Shown here: piece after piece, positions 35,789 to 45,278 of the stretch | Layout: every line of letters begins with the position of its first letter | How positions within the stretch are numbered: the stretch's first letter is position 1 | NCBI RefSeq assembly: GCF_008831285.2 | Contig: NC_045143.1 | Location: forward strand, 2,019,503-2,083,502 | Origin: Nymphaea colorata | Lineage: Eukaryota; Streptophyta; Magnoliopsida; Nymphaeales; Nymphaeaceae | DNA length: 64,000 nt | Reading direction: 5' to 3' | The notes under the pieces: model-generated | Told to the model about the DNA's origin: nothing | The model's input: the letters and a program-made list of their open reading frames with translations, nothing else | The model's database searches: none | Translations under genes and position numbers: made by a program

Positions 35789-36988
35789 TTACGAAGCACC
35801 AGTAGCCAATCTCAAGCTCTTAATTACATCTGCAATAGAGCATCCCAGCTTTGTCTCTACCACCAAGTTCTTAACAACCTTCTGCATGAACTTTATTTCA
35901 TCATGAAATTCAGGATGTAAAACTAAACATAAGAAATGCTGATCTATCACCATCCCTAAAGCACTTACAACTGTTTCAAGTGACGGTATCCACTTACAAG
36001 CTTCCAGCTTTTGTTCCAGCGATGAACTACGGGTAGCTGCTTCAGGAAACCTTGAATATTTTTCTAACCACTTTGACAGATATTTCAGAAAATTTAGGAT
36101 CTCCGCTGGTCCCAATCCAGAAACTGCCGATGATAGTACAAGACCATCATGAGAAGAAGCCAACAAGTAGTGCAAGCAAATTTCTGCACCACAAAAACCA
36201 TCATAAGCAACTGAAAGGCGCACAGCGGCATTCTTCAAGACTGAAACAGGTGGTGAACTCTTACTCGAGTCCTTATGTCCAAGCTTCCTGCTCGCCTTCT
36301 CAATGTGTGACAATGCTTTGCTTTCCCACTCCCTTTTAACACTTAATATGCTCAAATCATCACGAGAAGAAGATAACAAGTATCTCAAAATGAACAAAAG
36401 GTCTGAAGATTGGAGATCAGGCACATACTGAATGCACAGAACTACCAATTCTGCTCTGTGATTATGGACCAGTTTCTCGGCTAAATCTGGGCATGAAGAA
36501 CGGGTAATCAGTCCTCCACAAAGAATCGTCCTCAAGAGCTCCCATAAATCAAAAGTAACACAATTCTCAACAATCAAAGACATCACCGATTGACCAACAA
36601 CCATCCCTACCTTCTCAATTAGCAAATAAGTGTAACTGGGATCACTTGACTTCATCTCCGAAGAAGCAATACCGACTTCTGACATGGTCTTCTCCAGAAA
36701 CGAATTCAGCATCTCTAGAAATAACTCTCTCGTGAACAACTTAGGCTTCTTCATTTTACGTTTCAAGTTTTTGATGAACTTGTTTCCCAATTCGATGACT
36801 TTCGAATCCTTCTCTGAAATTTCCCAACCGACCATCCGTCTTAACAGATACCCACCATCCGAATCCTCGTTCTCAGGCTTCAACCGACCGAATATATCGT
36901 TAGCGTTCAAAACAATCGGAAATTTGGTAGGGTTTTCGCTCGAACCTTTTTCGGCCGAAGCCCGTATAATCGTTTCCAGCAACGACAT
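35789..36988 (-). CDS. Unidentified intronless protein, possibly NOL11/Utp8-like
   Basis: A single open frame of 399 codons starts MSLLETIIRASAEKGSSENP and ends RLATGAS. I do not firmly recognise the family. A lysine-rich stretch at about residues 88-98 (KNLKRKMKKPK) fits a nuclear or nucleolar signal. The rest is mostly helical, with a segment SSCPDLAEKLVHNHRAELVV followed by LCIQYVPDLQSSDLL. That segment reminds me of the 'CPxLLxxL...LLxLCLQxxPDIP' pattern in the C-terminal part of NOL11, a small-subunit processome factor. The resemblance is from memory and weak. The promoter carries a telo-box next to a TATA box, common in plant ribosome-biogenesis genes, which points the same way. The length without stops, the composition and the promoter make it a real gene. 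The function is open. Confidence 0.8.
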   Translation of the reverse strand: MSLLETIIRASAEKGSSENPTKFPIVLNANDIFGRLKPENEDSDGGYLLRRMVGWEISEKDSKVIELGNKFIKNLKRKMKKPKLFTRELFLEMLNSFLEKTMSEVGIASSEMKSSDPSYTYLLIEKVGMVVGQSVMSLIVENCVTFDLWELLRTILCGGLITRSSCPDLAEKLVHNHRAELVVLCIQYVPDLQSSDLLFILRYLLSSSRDDLSILSVKREWESKALSHIEKASRKLGHKDSSKSSPPVSVLKNAAVRLSVAYDGFCGAEICLHYLLASSHDGLVLSSAVSGLGPAEILNFLKYLSKWLEKYSRFPEAATRSSSLEQKLEACKWIPSLETVVSALGMVIDQHFLCLVLHPEFHDEIKFMQKVVKNLVVETKLGCSIADVIKSLRLATGAS

Positions 36989-37267
36989 ACCTTAAAATGT
37001 TATCGGAAATACCCAAAGAGCTCTACAAAATCGAGATGAGTATCGATTTCCTACGAGACAGTGTTACACTAGGAAAAATTCTACCAACGAAACTCCCAAA
37101 AATGAGAAAAAACTCTACAGCACATTCTGATTCTTCAGTTCAAGCAAACGGAAAAGAAAGCCAAGGGTCGAGCATAAAAAGAGATTACGGGAAACCACGT
37201 CGAATGGACACCGAAGGGGAGAGCACCTCGTACCTTGCTTCGTTCCTCCCGAATGAGATAGAGGAAG

Positions 37268-37291
37268 TTAGGGTTTTACAGCTATATATGC
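37268..37291 (-). promoter_or_regulatory. TATA box and telo-box of the 399-aa gene
   Basis: On the minus strand, GCATATATAGCTG (TATA core near 37290) is followed by AAAACCCTAAC, a telo-box. They lie about 280-300 bases upstream of the ATG at 36988. Confidence 0.6.
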
Positions 37292-38165
37292 GAGGGTTCT
37301 CATTCAAGACTAGTAATTTACAAAAGCCCTCATAATTATTAAAAAAAAACCCATTCAGCTCGTTCTACGGCATGTGAAGTGGTTGTAGCAGAAAAGAAAA
37401 TCAGATGTAGATTATCGTTGGATCGAGTTTGACTCAGAACCGATCCATATTGAAACTGATTTGGTGTTAAAAGAATTTTTTTGGAGTAGGAATCAGAACG
37501 CCTGTTTTAGATGAGAGTCCACAAATTTATTGGTAACTTTTTGTGAAACTCTTGGTGGTTTGGGCAGTTGGAATACTTTGATAGGCTTATATAAACATAA
37601 GCAGATTCATAAAATATTATAATTATGTATCTATAAATCTACCCAAAATTTTAAAACAAATTCATAAAACACTCATAAATTGTTCTATTTGCTAAACAAC
37701 CTCTAGTTTTGAGATATTTTCATTGGACAGGACAATTTGTTGTTGATACAAACGGCCTCCCTACTTTTGATGCTTTGAAGTACCATCCTCACTATACTTC
37801 AACTTGTGTATTAGTGACATCCTTTTTATAGTGCATGAGATCGAAATCCCTTCCATTCAAAATAGAGTCTGGCCACCTACCAGCCCCCACTTCAAGTGAT
37901 TGCCTAACTATTTACACAAACATTTAATAAAGAGGAAGGTTGTGCTTTTGGGGAACACATGTTAAATTACATGAAGTAAAAAAGTCATATTGTTTTATGA
38001 AATATGAAGTGATTGTTAATACTATTTTCTAAATCTAGCAATCAGATGTGAGTCATTATACTGAAATACGTATCAGACAAGAAAATCATGCTTTAAATGC
38101 ATGTTATAGGAACATACATTCTGAGAACATAAAGTTCCCTCTACTAAACATCCTCTTGTCTATTA

Positions 38166-38240
38166 TGAGACACTAGATAAAATTGGGATGATATAAAGAG
38201 AATATTGGCATGACCCCTGCACAAGGAATGGTGTTAAACG
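38166..38240 (+). pseudogene. U6 snRNA pseudogene
   Basis: The segment follows plant U6 snRNA. gagacactagataaaattgg aligns with the 5' part (gggacatccgataaaattgg). gagaatattggcatgacccc and tgcacaagga align with the core gagaagattagcatggcccc and tgcgcaagga. Several changes fall in the core. No plant USE element or correctly spaced TATA is seen upstream, and no T-run terminator follows. It is therefore a dead retro-copy rather than an expressed gene. Confidence 0.75.
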
Positions 38241-39585
38241 TCCTCTCAAGGAACTTGCTATGACCGAATACTAAATAGATGTCTAGGGATTTCATATGAC
38301 AATTATGCTTTGGATGTCCATATTACATGGTAAACAATAGCTTTCTAAGTTTCAATAGGCTTTTGATTGCTTGAAACGTTTAGCTAGTAGGGAAAAAGCC
38401 AGTTTTGGCAAAATAACGAACCAGTTGGGTTTGAATCGAATAAGATCTTTTTGATTTCATGTGGGCTAACTTCATTAATTTGCTTTCCTTTCAATATTGA
38501 ATGGATAAGAGGGGTTATACTAGCAGAAAAATATAAAAGTAGCTCTTGTGACAAAGGCACATAATATCTTGGCAGCATTCAAGTGACACATGCAGGCACA
38601 ACAATTCCCAAACGATAAGGCACATTATTCTTCATAAGCTTTATTTTTTAAAATAATTTAAATTACTTGTTAGAAAGTAATCTTTTGTATATATTGAAGT
38701 ATTGAAGATCCAATTTCATGATTAAGAACCTTATATTTTGAGATCCATGAAATATTCCAAAGTTTCGGAGAACTACCTGGTGCAAAAAAGTTATTGCCCC
38801 AGAACGTTTTAATCTTTATAGAAAAAAATTTTCTAATCCATGTTAGAAAAACTAATGATCTAAAATCCAAAGATTTAAAATCTCAAATCACCTCAGATCT
38901 AGTCGATTTCTCTAATAATCAAATGCACCTTTATGAACTTTTCCTTAGTCTGGCACCTACTGCTTTCCCTTTTGAAGCTAGACAAGCAAGAGAGGGGCAT
39001 GGCATCATATGGGTAAAGATGGCTCAGCTTCTAACCAAGCCAACACTTGGACCCACATTCAATTATCATTTGTCTTAACTAAGCCAAGTTTGTATCCAAC
39101 AAACTTTTTTGATATTAATATTTGATTGGCAACTCTTTAACATCAAATCATGATCTTATAATGAACTACGGAGCTATGCGGATTTTGCTAAGATCAAACT
39201 ATTAGGCGTCGCTTCTTGAGCTCTAGAACTTTGATTAGGTCCAAACAGCCTAAATCTCCTTATATAGAGTATATTTTCTACAAAACTATGGGCTAGTACG
39301 GAATGAAATTAAAAAAAAAAGAATAAGAAAGAAAGTTAGGGTTAGGCAGACCCCTGTCACATTAATTATATATACATAACTTGAATAACTTTATTGCTTT
39401 TCAATCAACTTGAAGATCTTAAGCCAATTCCCTAGTTGGCTGTATGCATGTGTTAGAGTTAAAAGGATCCTTAGGCTTCTCTTTGTTTAGCATAGCTTTC
39501 TGTCAGAACAAGTTATTCTGTCATAAGAAATTATGAACCGTAAGAAACAATACAAGTAAAAGAATAAACAAAGCTCCACATCAAT

Positions 39586-39711
39586 AAATGATATCTTTTT
39601 TAGCTGCGCACTTCCATGACAAAGTTCCATCTGATCTACTTGAATGTTAAATGATATCTTTTTTAGCTGCGCACTTCCATGACAAAGTTCCATCTGATCT
39701 ACTTGTATGTG
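39586..39711. repeat. Two-copy 63-bp tandem duplication
   Basis: The unit begins aaatgatatcttttttagct and repeats from 39649 with a difference only near the right end (tgaatgtt versus tgtatgtg). Its length is a multiple of three, so a minus-strand ORF reads through both copies, but there is no sign of coding selection. Confidence 0.95.
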
Positions 39712-39795
39712 ATTGCATTTTGTTATCAAAATTTAAATTCATGAAATTGAAACCAATAGGCCCTTAGGTGTCGTTTGGCAGCAAGGACATTCAAG

Positions 39796-39890
39796 GAGTG
39801 TCTAATGAATCTGCCCTAAATATCAGAGCAGATTCATGGAACTAGTACTAAACTCTGTTCTAATATTTGGGACGGATTCATTGAACACTC
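39796..39890. mobile_element. Small foldback / MITE-like inverted repeat
   Basis: gagtgtctaatgaatctgcc at the left pairs with the complement of the right arm (gagtgttcaatgaatccgtc when reversed), giving arms of about 37 bp around a short centre. Just outside are related GGTGTCGTTTGGC and GGTGCCGTTGGGC words. Similar words occur at 34497 and 37657, suggesting a family. Confidence 0.6.
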
Positions 39891-42382
39891 ACTGGGTGCC
39901 GTTGGGCCAAATGAAAGTAGCATGGGTACTACCCTTACTCTTGTCGACATGTGTTATGTCTTTGAGGGTAGGGAATTAGCCTTGAGGTTTTACACTGGCA
40001 AGCGACAAAGTCTCTCGACCCCGATGTGGTTCCTTCAGTGAAAAGTCTGAAAACAAAAAGTGCTCCCCCAACCAAGTGCATATAATTCTCTATGTGTGAT
40101 GCTAGGTACCAATGGATGGAAAAGACCCAAAGGGGTTTAACCAAGTACATGGGCCTTGACTATTAGCTTAGCGGTCATGGTTCAAATTCTATAGGTGCCC
40201 AATGAGACACATCAAAAGGGTTTTACATTTGCTCCTAAGAAGATTTTACAAGTTGGCCCTTCAACTCATCTAAAAAGACTAGAGTTGAAAAAAAAAAGGT
40301 AACTAAAATTTTAACTAGATATCCATCTCTCAAGTCCAAACAACCAAACAATAATGTGTGTGTGAGAGAGAAAGAGGGAGATCTATGCGATGTGGGTCCA
40401 ACTCAACTCATAGTTTCTCACCAATATCTTGCGAGTATCACGATTTTGGTATGTTTTTTCATTTTATCGTTTTTGAGACTGGAGAAAACTATGCTCGAGC
40501 GGAAAGATTTTGGTTGCTTGCCTGATAGCATAAAACCCTGAGGCTAATACCTTAATCCTTACAGCCTATGCTTATTTTGGCTTATGCGAGAAGTAGCACC
40601 CATAAAAATCCAACTAGAGTTTGGCCGCTTGTCTGCTGCTGGATCGACCAACTACACCAAACCCCTTGGGGCACGTATTTGCCATGTTGCCTTTGAGAAT
40701 ATTACGAAGATTTTGCAAACCCGAAAGATTTTTCCACTTCATCATCTTTCTAATCTATGTTCTCATATGCTTTGACATATGGGCCCCTTCAAGGATTAGC
40801 TCGATTACGATTTCAGATGCGATGATTTAAGCTCATTAGCTTTTCGAATTTACTTTTGGAAATTAAGTCTTTTTGATTCCTCTCAATTTAGGGTGTTCAT
40901 CAGATGAGTTGGGCCAGCTTGACCGTTAAAAGACTCAAATATCGTAGATGTAAGGTTAGTAAAGCTTAAACAACCCAACTTTTCCTTGAATTGAACTCGA
41001 CTTGTTAATGAAAAAAGTGAGTTTTGAGTTTAGTTTTTGACTTGAACTCAACCCTTTCAATAAACAAGTAAAGCTTAAGTATGTAGAGTTGCTGTTCACC
41101 CCCAATCGCAATCTGGTCTGACTCTTTTACATCCTATAATGCTTAAAAGTAGGTCACACTTAGTGGTTATGTGACAACAACAGCAAGGTATAAAAAATTT
41201 TTTCCTGTGTATTACAAGTAAAACTAGATCTCAAGTGAAAGCAATCACTACAAGTACAGGATTCAATTTCACATACTTGTTTTGCCCTTCTGGATTGACA
41301 AAGTAGATAAGTTATTATTTAGGAGTCGATGAAATAGTAATTGTTTTTCCATGTGAGGAGGAGCCATGTGATTCCAAATCCCACTATTTTGGCTTTTAGA
41401 CGCACCAACTTTCTCCTTGGCTCGAAATGGTTGATACCGTGATTGGAAGTTGTTTCTATTGAGTAAGGAAAGTGAATGCTTTAGTATGAAAAAATGAAAA
41501 TGAAATGAGTGGCTCCCTTACTTCCCAAACGTTGGTTTTAGGTTTCTCGTGAGAAAGATGGGTTACTCCTCAAAGATTACACTTGAAGTTTTCTTCTTCT
41601 TAAGAATGTCAGATCATCTACGAGAGTGGGACATCTTTATATTATCCAGCAAAAGAAAGGAAACCTAAACAAATTGCGATCAGCTGGCTCATAGTGCGGC
41701 GCAGTTAATCGCACCAAATGACTTTGGCAGTACACTTAATAATATATTGATAAACAAATGAGTGATTACAGCTGCATTCGCTGCAGCACACAGTTCAACC
41801 TACACATGGAAACAGCTCTGGATCCTGAGGGCAGGAAGAAAAGGGAGCTTCAAGATCTGAAATATTTCTTTCTGCTCACTGAGACCATAGGAGCATCACA
41901 TAAAAAGCTAAAGATCTTAGATGCAGTCTACTGAAAATCTCTGGTTTAGAATTTTCTGGTAATATTGTCCTTGCAATAAATGGCGATCGGACTCGCCTAA
42001 AGTTTCTCTCTCTAAATTAGACCCCATTTAAGTTGTTTGGCTCCGGAGAGTTTGTCGTTATAAAAGAAAATAAAGACATCATGTGACACGGAATTTCTTG
42101 CATCCCTCGATATAACAATTTGCCGGTTTTGGGTAGCCATAATAATTCAAGATGATGATAGAATTCCACACCCTACCCGCACAATTTGAAGGGCATGAAT
42201 TTCAAGCTTTCGAAATTCCTTGTTGCGTTCTGAAACAATTTGACACCAGGGACGATTTGGCTTTGCTTTGCACCAAGATTTAAACTAAATTCCTATTGAA
42301 GTTGCACTGCTATCGTTATTAAGAGAGCAAATCACGTAATGCTGAAATCCCATTTGATAAAACTGAATTGATTGGCTATCAG

Positions 42383-42627
42383 GCCTGGTGACAAGACGGG
42401 TTATGTTCAAGACGTTTGAGGTTTGAATTCCCATGTTTCATGTTTGTTTGAGGGTGTTATTCTTCTCGTATATAAATGCTCGTAAGTACGACACTCGAAT
42501 TGAATATTGTACTATAGGTTCACCCATGCTCCTAAACAAGCCATAACATTGGAAGCATAAGAGTTTACTTTGGGGGTTTTATGCCGAAAATAGTTTCCCA
42601 TGAGTAAACACTTGAAAGAAAAAAAAA
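42383..42627 (+). mobile_element. tRNA-derived SINE, full length with target-site duplication
   Basis: A 245-bp insert between imperfect 15-bp direct repeats (TTGATTGGCTATCAG at 42368 and TTGAATGACTATCAG at 42628; 13 of 15 match). It begins GCCTGGTGACAAGACGGG (box A-like). It then has GAGGTTTGAATTCCC (box B-like, compare GGTTCGAATCC) and ends in an A-rich tail. The head, tail and duplications together define a SINE mobilised by LINE machinery. A related 3' half lies at 13154-13311. Confidence 0.85.
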
Positions 42628-44409
42628 TTGAATGACTATCAGATTATTGTAGAATACATCATAATAGAGCTGCTCAGAAAACTATTTATGAACAGGAAAA
42701 ACCACAAAATCAAACAAAAGAAAATGATGAACTGAAATCACAAATATCAAAATGCTTTATTTTATATATATATATATAAAGGAAGAAGAGGTCACAGGTA
42801 TAGCGTCGTTTTTACCCTCTTTTAGAGCTAGAGAGCCCAGTTACCATGAAGAAAAAGTTCCACATAAACATGAAGTCCCCAATTAAAACTAGTTAAAAGC
42901 TGAATCTGACACGCTTGAATCGGCCACTGGATTTGCCATCAATTGGACTCTCATATGCTGATTCTAGTAGCATCGGCCTTCAAATTCAAACGAAAGAGTT
43001 CTCAAAGCTAATGCAAGGGTGATACCCTTCGGTTTTGAGGCATATGGGATTCCAAGTTTGTGTCGCATATCCTTTTCTCACGGAGAGTTCAATTGATGAA
43101 AGAAAACGGTGTTCCCAAAGGTAGTTTAGAAAGATATATCTATTTATACGGACAAAGAATATGTTGGTTGAGTGACTAATGTTGAGAATTCTGGAAGGCA
43201 CGGCGAACAAACATTCCAATATTGCTTACAAAAGTTTATTTAGCCAGCACAGTTAAGAAGCACGTTCAAACAACAAAGGAGTGTGAAAATTAATTTTTTT
43301 AAGATAATTTGGCCTTTTGTTTTTTAGGAGGTTGGTGCAACGGACACGGCAGAGGCTGGTAGAGTGGTTGGTGGTAAAATACTCTATCTATCAATTCTAT
43401 GTGCTGCAATAGCAGAGTCACTGACATGCAAACTAAAGCGCAGCAAGGATGACACTCCGAGACACCAAAAGTATCTCATATACCATAAAAGGATGGAGGG
43501 TTGAGTGAGAGCTTCACTTCTCTTTTGAGTGTTAGGACGAAATATTCCTCACCCTTACTTAAATAACATGAATTTTTAACTATTTTAAAAATATAATTTA
43601 TGTGTTTAGTTGACAAAACAAAAATGATTTTTTTTCATATCTTTTGGCAAACTCAGTTTGGATTGTCATCCAAATAATTTGTAAATGTCATTGTTTTGCT
43701 TCCAAAACGACTTTTAAAGGTGACACCTGACGACTAACTCCCTCGAAACTTCAACAGACAGAGTTTTAATTCTTAAATTTTTGGTAACTGTATTTAAGCC
43801 AAAGAATTCATTTCATTCTAACCGGAGAACTAATCGATTTTGGTTCATCATCAAAATTCTCAAGAGTTCCTTTATTTTACAGACATCTCATTTCATGCTT
43901 CAAATGGTTTTGTAAATTATAAAGATTTTTAATAGTCCCAATCCTGTCGGGCTGGATCTCTTTTGCTGTCTTAGTCCGATCATTGTTCTCAACATCACAT
44001 CACCTACAATGTCTTCGTCATCCCGTTTTGAACATCATTTCTAAAAAAAATCGTTTGATGGAGATCACCTTCAGCTAACAATAAAAGTAAATAGCCTAGT
44101 GTAGTGAGTTGAGTTTCAATCTAAAAAAAAGAAGGAAAAAAAAAAACAGACAAGTTTCGTGTTTGAAAAAACACTACATATAGAGAAAACTAAACATGCA
44201 TGGATTCTGGGAGTGCAATTACGTTCCAAGTGAAATTAAATGTATGAATATAAAATTAAATAAAGTATAGCATGAAATTAAATTCTTTATTATTGAATTG
44301 AAGACATGATTGGATGTTATGATTGTCGCATGTGGGGACCTAAGGATTATGAAGTCAAAATTCCTCTCTCCCTCCCTGCTTTTTTTTGTCCTTGCGACAC
44401 CTAAATCCC

Positions 44410-45278
44410 GCTCACCCCAGCCCACCGGAAATGGAATCCATTCCTCTCCTCTCTTTCTTCAGTCTCTATTCCCTCTTCATGGCCCATAGTTTTCCAACTT
44501 TTCAATCCCCTGTCTTCGTTGGAAACTTTTTATGGCATCTTGCCTCCCTCCCTCCTCTCCCCACCTTGCACTTGCACGGCCACGTTCATCTTCTACCGAG
44601 AGATACTCCTCCGCGCAATCTCTTTCTCTCTCTCTCTCTCTAACTTTGTGTACCATACTCTTGACCAATCCCTTGACTTACTGTCTCCTAGCTGCCTGTG
44701 TTTCCATCATCAGAAAAATTCCTTCTCTTATCCCATTTTCTGGCACAACTATCCTAGTGTTCTCCCTTTTTGTTCAGTTTCTGGTTTTTCCAGGGGTACC
44801 CATTTCCAGATATCTTTTGGTGGTGTTCTAGTGTTTGTGCTGTTCTTTTTTCAAGGATTTATTATTTTGGTCTTTCTTGGTATGTTGTTTGCCAGGCTTC
44901 TGGTTTTTTTCAAGTGGTCTTTTTAGACAATCTTCAACAGAATTCTCAGATAATTGCGGGTTTCTGATGTTTTGATTGTTTCCATTTCTGACCATCTCTA
45001 CCAGAAGTCTTGGTTTCCTCTAGTACCACTTCCTTTTTTTCCCCTTTCAAAAACCTGTGGAATCTGGTTTATTGGGTCCCCCTTTTTCTATTTCTTTCAT
45101 TAGTTGGTTCATTTATCGAATAAGTTTGTCGATTTTCTTGTTTTTTTGACTGTGTTTTGCGTTTATCTCTAAAACTGTTGGTACCTTTCTCGAAGTACCC
45201 AACTGTTGGTTTTCTTTGCTCTGCTGCTTTTTGATTGGAGTAGTATCTTCTCGGTTTCTCGAGTTTTAGCTTTCCTCG
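44410..45278 (+). promoter_or_regulatory. Pyrimidine-rich leader region of PCO gene
   Basis: CT-rich DNA, including a (CT)n tract at about 44622-44641, runs up to the PCO start. It contains several ATG codons opening out-of-frame ORFs, for example at 44519 and 44532. If this is all leader, those uORFs could limit PCO translation. A leader intron removing them is equally possible. The transcript start cannot be placed. Confidence 0.45.

Larger units (their letters stand above)
37340..44250. other. Long gene-poor intergenic region
   Basis: About 6.9 kb. Besides the U6 pseudogene, SINE, foldback and tandem repeat listed separately, I see only AT-rich DNA and short ORFs without motifs. The stretch 41750-41940 and the minus-strand ORF at 42986-43219 were read in all frames without recognition. 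Confidence 0.6.

Noticed and set aside
36997-37335. 112-aa plus-strand ORF just upstream of the 399-aa gene
   Set aside because: It overlaps the leader and TATA/telo-box promoter of the minus-strand gene, has no recognisable motif, and is probably a chance frame.
40150-40260. tRNA-like words (tagcttagcgg, ggttcaaattc)
   Set aside because: The box A and box B words are only a few bases apart, too close for a tRNA or an intact SINE head.
42986-43219. 77-aa minus-strand ORF
   Set aside because: No family resemblance and no neighbouring exons. Length is within chance expectation.
44519-44926. 135-aa ORF before PCO
   Set aside because: Made of CT-rich leader sequence (Ser/Leu/Phe runs), out of frame with PCO and without a family motif. 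Treated as leader/uORF only.
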